Assembly (NCBI GenBank): GCA_032690845.1 | Contig: CM064421.1 | Span: 42,770,963-42,834,962 of the forward strand | Reading direction: 5' to 3' | Source of the DNA: Eleusine coracana subsp. coracana | Taxonomy: Eukaryota; Streptophyta; Magnoliopsida; Poales; Poaceae | Length of the DNA stretch: 64,000 nt | Shown here: positions 1 through 11,815 of the stretch, piece by piece | How the letters are laid out: each line of letters starts with the position of its first letter | Numbering within the stretch: the stretch's first letter is position 1 | Translations under genes and position numbers: made by a program | Notes under the pieces: model-generated | Database searches by the model: none | What the model was told of the DNA's origin: nothing | The model's input: only the letters and a program-made list of their open reading frames with translations

Positions 1-43
1 ATGTAAGATGGTTTGAAGGGAATATGAATAAAAAATAAGTCAG

Positions 44-830
44 CTAATCAAGCATATCATGATAAAAGGTAATATTTGGAGTGAACATGATAGGAAGCAT
101 GCACGTCATATATGTGATGTCTTGACAAGATAAAAACACACATGTAATGGCTATGTCCACTTTGATATTTTCTAACATATTAGAAGCAAGAAAATCATAC
201 GCTTCTTTGAGCTTCTCATTAGTTTCACTAAGATCCTCATGAGAATGTTTTATCTCCTCTAACAAGTTTTTTAAAGAAGAATTTTCCTCCTTTAATTTAC
301 TCATTTTAGATTTCTCTTGCTCCACATATTTTCACATTCTATGCAACAATTTAACAAGCTCATTATATATATACTCATGATCATCATCTTCATCATAACT
401 ATCATTATCATCATGAATTTTAATTTTTATGTAACCTTTGGCCATAAGACAATGAGGTGATGTTGATGGAGTTGACGGTTCATCAATAGAAACACTTGAG
501 GAAGATGATCATCATTATCATGAGCACTTAATATAGAGCAATCATCTTTGTTCACCAATTTGTTAAGTCAAGCATCATCACTTCTAGTGTTGGACTCTTC
601 ATATTTTTCTTGAATTTCAATCCACACATCATGAGCACTCTCAGAAGTGCATATTTCATTAGAAACCTCTGCACTCAAATCACTAAACAAAGTTTTATAT
701 GCATGTGCCTCAAGACATAGACATTTTTCTTGTGCTTGTGTTTGTGGAACATCATCTAAGGCATGAGAAAATCCTATATCCACAATCCACCATATTTTAG
801 GACTCAAAGCATGAAAATGCGAAATCATTT
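44..830 (-). pseudogene. Decayed Copia gag (UBN2-like plus coiled coil)
   Basis: The 86-residue frame at 568-828 has the typical Copia gag layout: a tryptophan-containing N-terminal stretch, a middle run resembling a LYKTL-type helix, and a C-terminal segment in which W is followed by IQEKYEES, like the W-x-x-L/I-x-x-x-Y core of UBN2 domains. A separate 93-residue frame at 44-325 is rich in K, E, L and S with repeated KLKEEN and LKEAYDFL patterns, as in the coiled-coil tail of grass Copia gag proteins. The two lie in different frames with stops between, so the gene is broken. Gag would package element RNA in the cytoplasm; this copy cannot make a full protein. Confidence 0.65.
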
Positions 831-988
831 CGGTTTTTCAATTAGCATAATTAGTGCCATCAAAGTAAGGGACTTCACAAAAAGGATATAATATACATGA
901 AAGCAAATCATTTGAGCAATCATAAATATTTTGATCTATTTCACCTCACGGCATTATTTCTCTAAGCGATTAAGCCTAATTAGGAGAT

Positions 989-1003
989 TAGGCTCTGATA
1001 TCA
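989..1003 (-). other. LTR retrotransposon primer-binding site (tRNA-iMet type)
   Basis: On the minus strand the bases just inside the LTR read TGATATCAGAGCC. This differs by one base from TGGTATCAGAGC, the usual plant Copia site complementary to the 3' end of initiator methionine tRNA. It fixes the element's orientation as minus and the LTR border at 1006. Confidence 0.75.
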
Positions 1004-1494
1004 ATTGAAAGGACCTTAATGTCGCCTAGAGAGGGGTGAATAGGCGATAAAAATAAATTTGTAGCGGATGAACCCGGATAACTCCGGACAGGGCCGGACT
1101 AGTCCTAGAGCTGAACTAGTACTTAAGATTTCCACACAAATTCAAGACCTGGACTAGTCCTTAGGGTTACCGGACTAGTCCTGACTGCGAGATGGAAAGA
1201 TGAACAAAAACACGTTTTTGACAATCTAGATACAAATCGACTTCTACCAAGTTGTTCTAGACATATATATGAGCAAATACACCAAATAAGTTTAACCAAC
1301 AACAATATAATAATAGAATGATTCGGTGTAAGCAAATTAAGCACAAATATGAAGAACTAGATAAAGAACATGCAAACTAATTATGAGAGCGATGATTTAT
1401 TTCCTAGAGTTCAGATTTTTCAAGAATCCCACATCTCCGTTGAGGAGCTCCAAAGAGCCGGATCTCTTTCAACCAAAATCCTCACCAAGGAATC

Positions 1495-1628
1495 ACAAAG
1501 TTCGAGCTCGGGTTTTCTTGCTTCCTTTGATTCCTTCCCTTGCGAAGGTGAATCGAAACCTACAAAGTTCGAGCTTGGGTTTTCTTGCTTCCTTTGATTT
1601 CTTCCCTTGCGAAGGTGAATCGAAACCT
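1495..1628. repeat. 67-bp tandem duplication inside the Copia LTR
   Basis: Two adjacent units, 1495-1561 and 1562-1628, differ at only a few bases. They lie in the part of the LTR that is missing from the second LTR copy, so it cannot be told whether the duplication is element-wide or private to this copy. Confidence 0.85.
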
Positions 1629-1954
1629 TCATAAACTTTTCGAGGCTCACCACAAAGCTTAGGAGCTCACCGGGCGACTCCTTGCCATCTTGGGGATGAA
1701 TCCCCAAGAGTAACAAATGCCACAAAGATTGCTTGCTATGAACTCAAGTGCTCAACAATGGAATTAGCTCTCTTTCACTCAATCTCTCACCCAATCCCAC
1801 CCACAAGGTCAAGCACTAAGCAATGGGGAGTGGAGAGGTTGTTTCTTGGCCTAAATGTGTGTTTCTTTGCTATGGAACCGGCAGCCAACCGTTGGGGATG
1901 AATGGGGTATATATAAGCAGTTTTCAAACACTAGCTGTTATGTTCTGTCAGTGG

Positions 1955-2194
1955 CCGTCTTAGTCCGGCCACGGGGGCCGTCTTAGTCCGGACCAACTCA
2001 GAACAGAACAAAAGTTACTGTTGTTAGTCCCTCAACCGTCTTAGTCCAGGTAATCCCGTCTTAGTCCGGATGACCCCAGACCCCATCATAGTCCGAGTTT
2101 GGCCGTCCTAGTCCGGGTAAGGCGAAAACAGAACCAAAATGGTTCTGGACCAGGCCGAGCCATCCTAGTCCAGCTGAACGCATCCTAGTCCGGG
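1955..2194. repeat. Cluster of eight CCGTCTTAGTCCGG-like motifs in the LTR
   Basis: The motif occurs about eight times with one or two mismatches each (CCGTCTTAGTCCGG, CCATCATAGTCCGAG, CCGTCCTAGTCCGGG and similar), spaced roughly 20 to 60 bp apart. The same array is present in the second LTR copy at 8789-9028. A related palindromic GGACTAGTCC motif occurs near 1100-1180. The conserved spacing within the LTR suggests protein-binding or RNA-structural sites, but the function is inference. Confidence 0.7.
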
Positions 2195-3573
2195 AGTACC
2201 TAGAAAAAATGGCATAACTTTTGCTCCCGAAGTCCGATTTAGGTGATCTTGGACTCTATGAAAAGATAATTCAGAGGGCTATCCATCATCACTAAGAACA
2301 AGCCCCAATTTCACCTAAAGGAATGTTAATCTCTCACAAAAGTTTATTAGATTATTTTGAGCACTAAGACATAAGCAAAGCTATCAACGTTGCATCCCTC
2401 TTAATAGTACGACATTCCTATACTCAAAAGTAAATAGAAAACTATGCCAATAAGAACACCTTCATGTCATAATCTTTCCTTATCTTGAGCGTTGCCAACA
2501 CATGAGTATTTCATCATTTGAACATTTAGTTGTTAGTCAACTATAGATAAGCATATATGTTCAACAATATTATACCTTTGCTTTGAGCATGTCCACTTGT
2601 GATCTTAGATTTGATGTTCATCAAATCATGAAGTGTAACCGCAATCTTTCCTTTTCCTTGAGCACATCCACATGATATTTTGGGCTTGATGTTCATCAAC
2701 TCATGAAGTGTATGTGACCACTTCCATTTGTTCATACCACTTGACGTTCATCAACATGTGAAATTCAATCATTGCTCTTATTCTTAATTTCACTTGATGT
2801 GAGTAAACTTATAAATACCATCTTCTTGCATTGCACATTTCAACCATTCTTCATATAAGTGATGTAGATAATCCATAGCTTCACATAGTCTTGCACAGTT
2901 CATTCCGCTAAGCCTACACTTGCTCTTCACCATTGCCTTTGGTTCTTCAGCGCCAAGCCTCTTGCTTACCCTTCACCCTTGCACATGGTCCGTCGCAGCC
3001 AAGTCTTGCTCAACCTTCACCGTCTTTCCATGTAATGCTACTTTGTATCCATCATCATCAATATGCTCACTATCATTTTCAATAATCAAGTTGTTATATT
3101 CTTTTTCTCAAGTGTCTTGATTTTTCTTCTTGTCTTAATGATCACTTAGCTTCAAGTTATTGGCCAATAATCTATACTTCAATTATTGACACATCACCAT
3201 GTTGGCACCATCAACTATTGATATTCCAATCATCTTCTATGATGTGTTTCTAGCTTCAACCATTACTGTTGATTGTGTCTACAGAAATCTTCATCAACAC
3301 ATTGATCACTATTATCCTTTATCAAGTATCTTCATCAAATAACTTATTGAGTCAACCATATTGTCATCATCAATCTACAAGCTTGTCCATGTTGATTCTC
3401 AACCCTTGTCATAAACATTCTTGTTCGATGTCATAGCTTGACCTTTTGCTTGATGTCGGAACACAACCTATCATGCAAACTCACAAACTCTTATAAAAGG
3501 TTAGTTCCAATAACTATTATCATCTATCACCAAAACTCATCATTAATTCAAGGCTAGAAAGCTAGACCTTTCA

Positions 3574-5571
3574 ATCTCCCTCTTTTTGGTGATTGGTGAC
3601 AACACTATAATATCATGCTGAAAGATAATAAAAACAAACTCTAGTATATGTCAACATGAACATGAGTTATATACTAGAGCGGTTGGTTCCAATAAATGAA
3701 ACAACAAACATGGAGAGAGCTCTCCCTAAACATGTGCATATAAAATGTAAAAGAAGCTCTCTTCCCCTTTTTGTGTCTCTCCCCTTAATATATCTTTCTC
3801 CCTTTGACATCAAGCACCGAAAAGGGCAAAATAATACAAAACATGTGCATGGAAGAAACAAACGCATATAAAATAAACAACCGAGGGCTTCATCATCTAT
3901 TCATGACTCAAAGGACGCAAAAAGAAAAAGAATAATGAGCATACCTTTGTAGTCACCTTTTATCCACTTTGAGACTAAATACTATGAATCTCAATAAAAA
4001 GTTAGTCTCAAGATCACAATGATTAGAAAAATAAATTCCCTCATATGATGAGCATAGATAGATATGCAATAAAATCATTTGCATTTATTATTTAAAGAGC
4101 AAGAGGGGAATATAATATGGATTGAATTCACTAATCAAACTAATGCAATTTCAACAAGACAAATAACAACATGAATGCATACATTTTGATATGTCCATAT
4201 TCCTAATGAGAGACCATATATTATAAAACTCAATAAAACCACTAGTCTTATAGAATCATAGTATAATCTCCCCCTCAAATCATGCATAGTGTAAAATATT
4301 CCATGAATACATATGCACTTGACAAATAACAAATAAGAGAGAAATATATAGTATATCTTAGGTTCAAGAAAACAACCATAATATGGAAGGATTGACATTT
4401 AAGAACAATATATGTAAAATCATGCTTCCCTGAACCATATGCATTTAGATTTTATGTAGCTTACAGAGAACTACAAATACATATGCAATAAAAGGTATGT
4501 GGATACTAATTAGATAGGCATAAGAAAAACTCTCATACTCATGATACCATAATGAAGATAGCCACAAGAGATATACCACTCGAACTTGATGATTTTTAAA
4601 TTAGTCAATGATAGCTCGTAGTTTGTTGCCTACTTACATCATCTCCATCCTTATTTATGTAGTCACCATGAATATAAGGCTACCCATTAATCCATCCACA
4701 ATATCACTTCACCTTATGAGACTAAGCCAAATATAAGCTTTCAAACACATTAGTCTCAACTTCACCAAAAATATAGAATAAGATTATCCATGCTCACAAT
4801 TTGTAGGACTTGTGAAGGACATACTTTTGTCATTAAAAACACATGAGGAGAGTATCATGTATTTTGCACGTTCATGACACATATAAGGATATAACTAAAA
4901 TATAATGAACAAATGTCATGACCAAATATTTAGAACTTGATGCATGTCAAGATGCTAAGCACATATGCATGCATCTGATCACCATGGTGAGAAATTTCAA
5001 ATGAAGCATATGGCAATCAACATGTCATGATAAGAAATATAAATAACAACATATAACATGTAAGATGGCTTGAAGGGAATATGAATAAAAAATAAGCCAA
5101 CTAATCAGGCATATCATGATAAAAGGTAATATTTGGAATGAACATGATAGGAAGCATGCACGTCATATATGTGATGTCTTGATAAGATTAAAAAACATAC
5201 AAGCCATAATAAGTAATCATATCTTGCTAAAATATAAAGATTTATGGTAACATGATATGAATCACTTTCAACATGGCAAAGATAGGAAAAGTCACACAAG
5301 TCAAAACAAGCATTGCAATCTTTCGTAATAAGATGAGATATCTAGGAATGTCGTGATATAAAAGTATAACAATAAACCCTTACAATCCTAAACATGTGCA
5401 TAGAGACATGATGCAACAAATACATGAAATTAAATCTAGTTCATTCGGTATTCAAGAGGAGGATTTGGGTATAGCGATCAAAAAATACCACAGGATTGAT
5501 CCTTAAAAATTTGGTTTCACTTGCCAACATTACTTTTTTTGCATTTATGGGTCAATTATCCAAATTCTCTC
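3574..5571 (-). mobile_element. Copia-element 3' internal region with polypurine tract
   Basis: At 3574-3587 the minus strand reads as a purine run (AAAAAGAGGGAGAT) directly before the LTR, as expected of a polypurine tract. The remainder is AT-rich and holds no domain I recognise; its short frames show no protein similarity. Bases 5055-5190 closely repeat bases 1-135. Beyond 5191 the similarity to the left copy fades quickly. The segment is cut at 5571 by the nested solo LTR. Confidence 0.6.
5055..5190. repeat. Second copy of bases 1-135 (Copia internal sequence)
   Basis: The stretch beginning ACATGTAAGATGGCTTGAAG matches the first bases of the window with only a few substitutions over about 130 bp. 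It shows that sequence on both sides of the middle LTR belongs to the same element family. Confidence 0.85.
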
Positions 5572-8500
5572 TGTGACATCCCCTCTAGGATGACCAGGAC
5601 CGTGTACAGGAGAACACTCGACGAAGCGAGTTACAACAGCATATACATTCTTACAAGCCCAGATATTTATTACATCATGGTATAATACAACCAGGTTTTC
5701 AAAAAGAATAGATGAAAGTTTGCAGCGGAGAAATATTTATTACAACATAGGATTGTGAACTTAACAGGTGTTTGACCAACATTAAAAACCAAGTTTTAAA
5801 CCATGTTTATTCCAATTTACTCTCTGAGACACACCTAGCTTTCTATTCTTCCGGAGACGGAATGCGTTCCCACTGAAGAGAACCTCCCTCCGGCAGCTGT
5901 CCTTCTTCTGGCATGTCTTCTGACCATCCAAAGGAGTTTGGCTCCCCACCTACCAAAATAATAAGTCGAACAAACCCTGAGTATCTAATATACTCCGCAA
6001 GACTGACCCGTCAACGTGGCTCGCTAAGGCCGACATCTAGAATGCTTAGGCCTTTGGCTGGTGGGTTGACTCAGACTTGCGAAAAACAGCTCTTACTAAA
6101 AGATAGCTATTTTCAAATTTTAGCTCAAGATTATGTCGTTAATAGCAAGGTTTGCATCCTGCAGCTATTTACAATCATAAATTATCAAGCCAATCTAAAT
6201 AATTTTAAATAATCCTTCTCATTCTCGTTACACTCAATTATCTCCATTCGCGCCAAGCGAACAAGCGGTACTCATTGCTGCGAGGGACAGCGATTCGAAT
6301 CAATTTCTACCAGCTGGGTAAAAATCCGACTACATGACATATATGCACCGCATTGGTCGTATATGACAACTTTTTGCACTAACCCCATCCAGAGGTTGAT
6401 CCGTTTCCAACTTCTCCGGGAATATGGAGACCCCACCAGATACCCGTCCCAGACGTTATCCATGGGCGACCACCATTTCCCTACCATGAGACTTCAATCT
6501 CACTAACAGCCAGAAAAAGAAAGTTGACTACGTCCTACCACTGAGGTAGTTAGGGTACATCAGCTTACTGGGTCCCATATACCAGCATGTAGACGGTACT
6601 GTTCAATACTTGTTCACGGAGCCGCCAATAGTTGGTCCTAATTTGACGCGGACGGGGCTACCACCTTGCAAGACCCAGTCTTTGCCCTTTCCTCTATGGG
6701 GCCCGTCCGGTCTCATCATCATCATCATCATCATCTTTTATTCAAATTCTCAAGGTCTCAATCATCTTAAAGCCTCCATGCTTTAGGATTATCCTATGCA
6801 GTACTACCGATAATCCTACGACATAAGCATAGCGCCTATCGTGCTACCTGTACCTGTATAGGGTAAATACATCATAGGATTCAGTAGTGATGCAGGTGGG
6901 TGTCAATCAATTCCTAGAACCTAATGCACAGACATGACCCGACTGACTGTGATAAAAGAAATAATTTAAAAACATAGGTGGGATGCTCCGGGGCTTGCCT
7001 TGGGTTTCGTTCGGAAATGACGATTCAGGTGCGGAAGCAGTCTCAACAATTACCGCCTCGGGCCCACAGTCAGCAGTTGGCCTGATGGTCTCGGATCCTA
7101 TACGATTCGTTGACATAATGCAAGTTAGTATTAACGATACATGAAATATGATATGCAATGCATTAGAAAAGATAGCTCCAGTAAATATTTAGATTAAGAA
7201 TTTTAATTACTCTTGTCTGAAGTATTTCCTTCATAGTAAGGGTAATTAAGTCCATTAATGACAAGGGTTTAACATATTTTAATTCAAATTAATAACCTTT
7301 AATTACCTCATTTATTTATAAAATAAATCCATTAACAAAATAAATATTAATTTAGAAAAATAAATTAAACAACAGTTAAAAGATAAATCTATAAACTTAC
7401 TTAAATATTTAAAATTCATATTAAAGATAATTTATAAACTTACTAGAAAATCCTATAAAATAATTATTAAATTTTATTGCATAAAGTGATAAATGAATTT
7501 ATTTAGAACTTAACAAAATTATTTTCAATATGTTAGGAATCCTAATTTATTTACTGGATTTTATTCAAACTTTGGAATTATTATTAACTGGAAAACTTGA
7601 GAAAATGAAAGAATAAACAAATTCTGGATTTCGGCCTGTTAAGCCTTGGGCAGCCCAGCTGCCGCTGGATCCAGCCCACCTGCGCAGCTGCGCGGCGCGG
7701 AGATGCGGTCCAGCTACGGGCGGCCCACTCAGGCGGGACGCGGCCCAGCGTCGCGACGGCCTGGCCGGGCGGGGCGCGGCACGAGCGCGAGTGCGTGGGC
7801 TTGCGCGCGTGCGGTGGCAGCGTGGCCTGGCGGCCCAATTGCGTAAACGCAGCCCGGCTCCAAGGAAAACTCTTCGAGCTCACGCGCGCGCGCGCTTCTG
7901 CCGGCAGAGCGCTGCTACCGCCGGAGCTTGAGCTCGCTCTCGAGCTCGGCTCGGCCAGCGGGCTAGCAGGCAAGCCTAGCACGTCATAAAGAGTGGAAGA
8001 GGCGGGGTGGTGTTGGCTGTGTGCACCAGAGACAAAGCGACGGCGAACGACGGCGGAAGCAGAGCTCGGCAATGGCGGCGGGGAAAGAAACTCGGAGCAG
8101 GGAATCATCCGAGGTCAAAATCGGTTGCAAAAGGTTCAAACCGAGTCGTAATTAAGTTAGAGACCCTCTATTCCCAGGAATTGGGTTAAGGTAGAACGTA
8201 GTAATCAAATTTTGGAGAAGGGCGGGAAGAGGTTGCCGGTGCTCACCGATGAAATCGACGGCGCTAGACGGCGGCCTTCAGCGGGAGACGGTGCTGGACG
8301 ACCAAGGTGGGGTGTTGGGTTATTGCATGACAGAGAGCGGTGTTGGCCGAGAAGTCGACGGCGAAGAGTGGGCGCAGCGGTGTCGGCGGTGGCGAAGCAG
8401 AGGAGGCGGAAGAAACTGGGCGCGCGAGAGAGAGTGGGTGAGAGAGAAAAGAAAAGAGAAGAGAGGAGGCGGTAAAACCTCCTTCCCGAGCGACAGCAGC

Positions 8501-8689
8501 GCTGGCGGGCCCCGCGTGCAGGGCGTCGTGGCGCCTCCGCCGCCCTCGCGCGCGCCAGCGCGGCTCGGTCGCGGGCGGTGCGATGGTGAAAAGTCTGGGG
8601 GCTGACGGGTGGGTCCGACGTGGCCCACCAACAGTAAAGATATTTGAAATTTAATTTAATTTTTTTTATAAAATAATGTGAATGTCACA
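5572..8689. mobile_element. Gypsy-type solo LTR (3118 bp) with 5-bp target duplication
   Basis: The block begins TGTGACATCC and ends GAATGTCACA, near-perfect inverted ends of the kind seen on large grass Gypsy (Del/Tekay-like) LTRs. It is flanked by CTCTC at 5567-5571 and CTCTC at 8690-8694, a perfect 5-bp target duplication. No internal region, primer site or coding domain lies between, so it is a solo LTR left by recombination between the two LTRs of one element. Its right third (7650-8600) is very GC-rich and gives long open frames that look like composition artefacts. The Gypsy label rests on the ends and length only. Confidence 0.8.
6714..6735. repeat. (ATC)n microsatellite
   Basis: About seven uninterrupted ATC units lie inside the solo LTR. 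Confidence 0.9.
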
Positions 8690-8734
8690 CTCTCGAGTCA
8701 CATAGACTTATGATGAGTTCCTTCATATCATGCT

Positions 8735-10404
8735 TCTTGGGAATATATAGGAAGTTTTCAAAAACTAGCCGTTATGTTCTGTCAGTGGCCGTCTTAGTCC
8801 GGTCACGGGAGCCGTCTTAGTCCGGACCAACTCAAAACAGAACAAAAGTTACTGTTGTTAGTCTCTCAACCGTCTTAGTCCGGGTAATCCCGTCTTAGTC
8901 CAGTTGACCCCAGACCCCGTCATAGTCTGGGTTTGTCCGTCCTAGTCCGGGTCAGGCGAAAACAGTACCACAATAGTTCTGGACCAGGCCGAGTCGTCCT
9001 AGTCCGGATGGACCCGTCCTAGTTCGGGAGTACCTAGAAAAAATGGCATAACTTTTGCTCTCGAAGTCCGATTTAGTTGATCTTAGAGTCTATGGAAAGA
9101 TAATTCAGAAGACTATCCATACTCACTGAGGACGAGCCCTAATTTCACCCAAAGGAATGTTAAACTCTCACAAAAGTTTATTAGATCATTTTGAGCACCG
9201 AGACATAAGCAAACCTATCAACGTTGCATCCCTATTAATAGTACGACATTCCTATACTCAAAAGTAAATAGAAAACTATGCCAATAGGAATATCTTCATG
9301 TCATAATCTTTCCTTATCTTGAGAGTTGCCAACGCATGAGTATTTCACCATTTGAATATTTAGTTGTTAATCAACTATCGATAAGCATATATGTTCAACA
9401 TTATTATACCTTTGCTTTAAACATGTCCATTTGAGATTTTAGATTTGATGTTCATCAACTCATAAAGTGTAACCGCAATCTTTCATTTTCCTTGAGCATA
9501 TCCACATGATATTTTGGGCTTGATGTTCATCAACTCATGAAATGTATGTGACCACTTTTATTTGTTCATACCACTTGATGTTCTTCAATATGTGAAATTC
9601 AATCATTGCTCTTACTCTCAATTTCACTTGGTGTAAGTAAACCCATGAATACCATCTTCTTGCATTTCACATTTCAACCATTCTTCATATGAGTGATGTA
9701 GATAATCCATAGTTTTACATAGTCTTGCATGGTTCATCGCGCTAAGCCTACACTTGCTCGTCACCATTGCCTTTGGTTCTTCGGCACCAAGCCTCTTGCT
9801 TGTCCTTCACCCTTGCACATGCTCCGTCGCAGCCAAGTCTTGCTCAACCTTTACCATCTTTCCATGTAATGCTATTTTGTATCCATCATCATCAATATGC
9901 TCACTATCATTTTCAATAATTAAGTTGATATATTCTTTTTCTCAAGTGTTTTGATTTTCTTCTTGTCTTAATGATCACTTAGCTTTAAGTTATTAACCAA
10001 TAATCTCTACTTCAATTATTGACACATCACCATGTTAGCACCATCAACTATTGATATTCCAATCATCTTCTATGATGTGTTTCTAGCTTTAACCATTAGT
10101 GTTGATTATGTTTACCGACACCTTCATCAACACATTGATCACTATTATCCTTTATCAAGCATCTTCATCAAATAACTTATTGAGTCAACCATATTGTCAT
10201 CATCATTCTACAAGCTTGTCCATGTTGATTCTCAACCCTTGGCAGAAACATTCTTGTTGGATGTCATAGCTTGACCTTTTGCTTGATGTCGGAACACAAC
10301 CAATCATGCAAACTCACAAACTATTATAAAAGGTTAGTTTCAACAACCATTGTCATCTATCACCAAAACTCATCATTAATTCAAGGCTAGAAACCTAGAC
10401 CTTT
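8735..10404 (-). mobile_element. Truncated second copy of the Copia LTR
   Basis: From about 8738 the sequence follows LTR bases 1905-3570 closely, including the eight-motif array and the region that gives a 66-residue shadow frame in both copies. The first 900 bp of the LTR are absent, and the far end reads CCTTTTAC instead of CCTTTCA. The copy is therefore a fragment at both ends. The 40 bp between the solo LTR's target duplication and this homology do not match the first LTR. Confidence 0.8.
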
Positions 10405-11308
10405 TACTCCTCGATCCGGCCGGGCGGCTAACCGACGGAACCGCCCGGCTAGTCGACGCGACCGCCCGGCTAGCTGAGGCAGCTGGGGGCCCGACCGGAG
10501 CCGACCGCCGGCGGCGAGTCCATGCGGTGACGACGGCGATTTGCGCGGCGCTTGGAGCGGCGTCGCGGCGACCTATGGAGGGGCGACGGGACCTGGCAAA
10601 ATGTGTTCACGGGATGGGCAACAAGAGAGGATAAGGTATGTTTTTCTTCTTTTCCTTTTCTTTTTTTCTTCCATCATTTTTTTTGAAAATCAAATGAGCT
10701 CAGATTTAATTTTTTTCTTCACCATAAATCTTCATTTCGTCTCTAGTTTTTTAACAAATTTTTCAAACAAAATTTTTCAAATTTTAAAAAAAATCAAATC
10801 CGAACTGGGGGTTAACCGGCCGACCGGACCGACCCGTCCTCACTGGTTCGTCGGTTAACCGGGTTAACCGGCCGGTTAATCCCGGTTCTTCCATCCCTGA
10901 ACGCCACAACCGCTTAAGTGTATATTTACAATAATAAAATATATTACAGCTTGGAACCCAATCCAATGCCTCCCCTCTGATGTGTTGGGAAAAATTCTGA
11001 ACCGGCAAATTGTGTCTCTCTTTAGTTCTTTTCATTCCAGATCTGTCACACGAGCATAGTGATTTCAGAACCAGAGCCTTTATTTGCGTCCCATGGTACC
11101 CTTGTTTGGGTTGCCAACCACAAGTTTGCACATCTTGTATGGTGTCAGTGCACCAATTCCACGCCCCTGAAACGACCCGAATTCTTGAACCGTACTTCTA
11201 TCCTGAATGAAGATGATTGAATTCTTCTCGTTTGAGGAAACAACAATCAATTAAATAACTCTGGATGCCTCTATGTTGCAATCATTTGTGTGATCTTTCC
11301 TTTTTCAG
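10405..11308. other. Intergenic stretch without a gene, GC-rich then intron-like
   Basis: From 10405 to 10625 there is GC-rich sequence with repeated CCGCCCGGCTAG units, and at 10810-10885 a palindromic run of GGTTAACCGGCCGG-type motifs. Between them lies a T-rich tract. From about 10900 the sequence is ordinary and ends in a T-rich splice-acceptor-like tract at 11288-11308, which leads into the HRD3 exon copy. I see no gene here. Confidence 0.5.
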
Positions 11309-11815
11309 GCAGCGACTCTTTACAAGGTTGTTGCTGAGAGGGGGCCCTGGAGGTCACTGTCCAAATGGGCGCTGGAATCCTATTTGAAAGGTGACTTAGG
11401 TAAAGCGCTACTACTATATTCCAGAATGGCAGAACTTGGATATGAGGTTGCCCAGAGCAATGCTGCCTGGACTCTGGATAGGTACAATGAGCAAAGTATT
11501 TGCATAGGAGAATCCGGTTTCTGTACCAATGCAGAGAGACATCTGCGCGCACCTGCTTTTTGGTGGCAAGCATCTGAGCAGGGCAACGAGCATGCTTCTT
11601 TCTTGATTAGTAATCCATACTACTACGGTGGTGGAGAGCATTACAGTCCTCATGCTTCCAAAAATGCATATGCCTGGTGAAAAAAATTGGAGCAGTAGGT
11701 TTTTTGCTAGGGTTTTTTACGTGGTTGTATCCTTATATTGTGTTTTATTTACCTTGTGCTTGCTGAGACACTAGCACTTTATCATATGTTGTATATTTAT
11801 TTCTGTATTACAGAA
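11309..11815 (+). pseudogene. Detached HRD3/SEL1L exon copy
   Basis: Bases 11309-11632 match exon 4 of the HRD3 gene downstream (19402-19725) over its exact 324-bp length. A TTTTTCAG acceptor precedes it, and the frame is open throughout. Shared residues include RGPW, YLKGD, GYEVAQSNAAW and WWQASEQGNEHA. The splice donor is gone: GGTCGG|GTATG has become GGTGGTGGAG. A further piece at about 11755-11815 matches the end of intron 4 (20207-20270) up to its acceptor, so the copy came from genomic DNA, not from a spliced mRNA, and lost most of the intron. No neighbouring HRD3 exons are present. Alone it would encode less than two Sel1 repeats. Confidence 0.85.

Larger units (their letters stand above)
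1..1005 (-). mobile_element. Copia-type LTR retrotransposon, gag-side internal region
   Basis: Read on the minus strand this region starts directly after the LTR at 1006-3573 with a primer-binding site and then runs into gag-like sequence. Two gag pieces remain, a UBN2-like block at 568-828 and a coiled-coil block at 44-325. No protease, integrase or reverse transcriptase sequence is visible before the window edge. Bases 1 to about 135 recur at 5055-5190, where they lie on the polypurine side of the LTR. This suggests a short element with gag only, though truncation at the window edge leaves that open. Confidence 0.7.
1006..3573 (-). mobile_element. Copia-type LTR, complete (2568 bp)
   Basis: The block is bounded by the short inverted ends TGAAAGG and CCTTTCA. 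On its inner side (minus-strand downstream) lies the primer-binding site, and on its outer side (3574-3587) lies a purine-rich tract on the minus strand. One LTR therefore has both a PPT upstream and a PBS downstream, as in the shared middle LTR of a tandem pair of elements. It contains a 67-bp tandem duplication and an eight-fold CGTCTTAGTCCGG-type repeat. A second, truncated copy lies at 8735-10404. Confidence 0.75.

Noticed and set aside
3574..5460. Possible tRNA or small-RNA genes in the AT-rich Copia internal region
   Set aside because: I found no cloverleaf-compatible arms or A/B boxes on reading.
7584..8605. Long overlapping open frames on both strands (up to 174 residues)
   Set aside because: They lie in the very GC-rich third of the solo LTR, overlap each other on both strands, have no domain and are rich in A, R, S, P and G as expected from composition.
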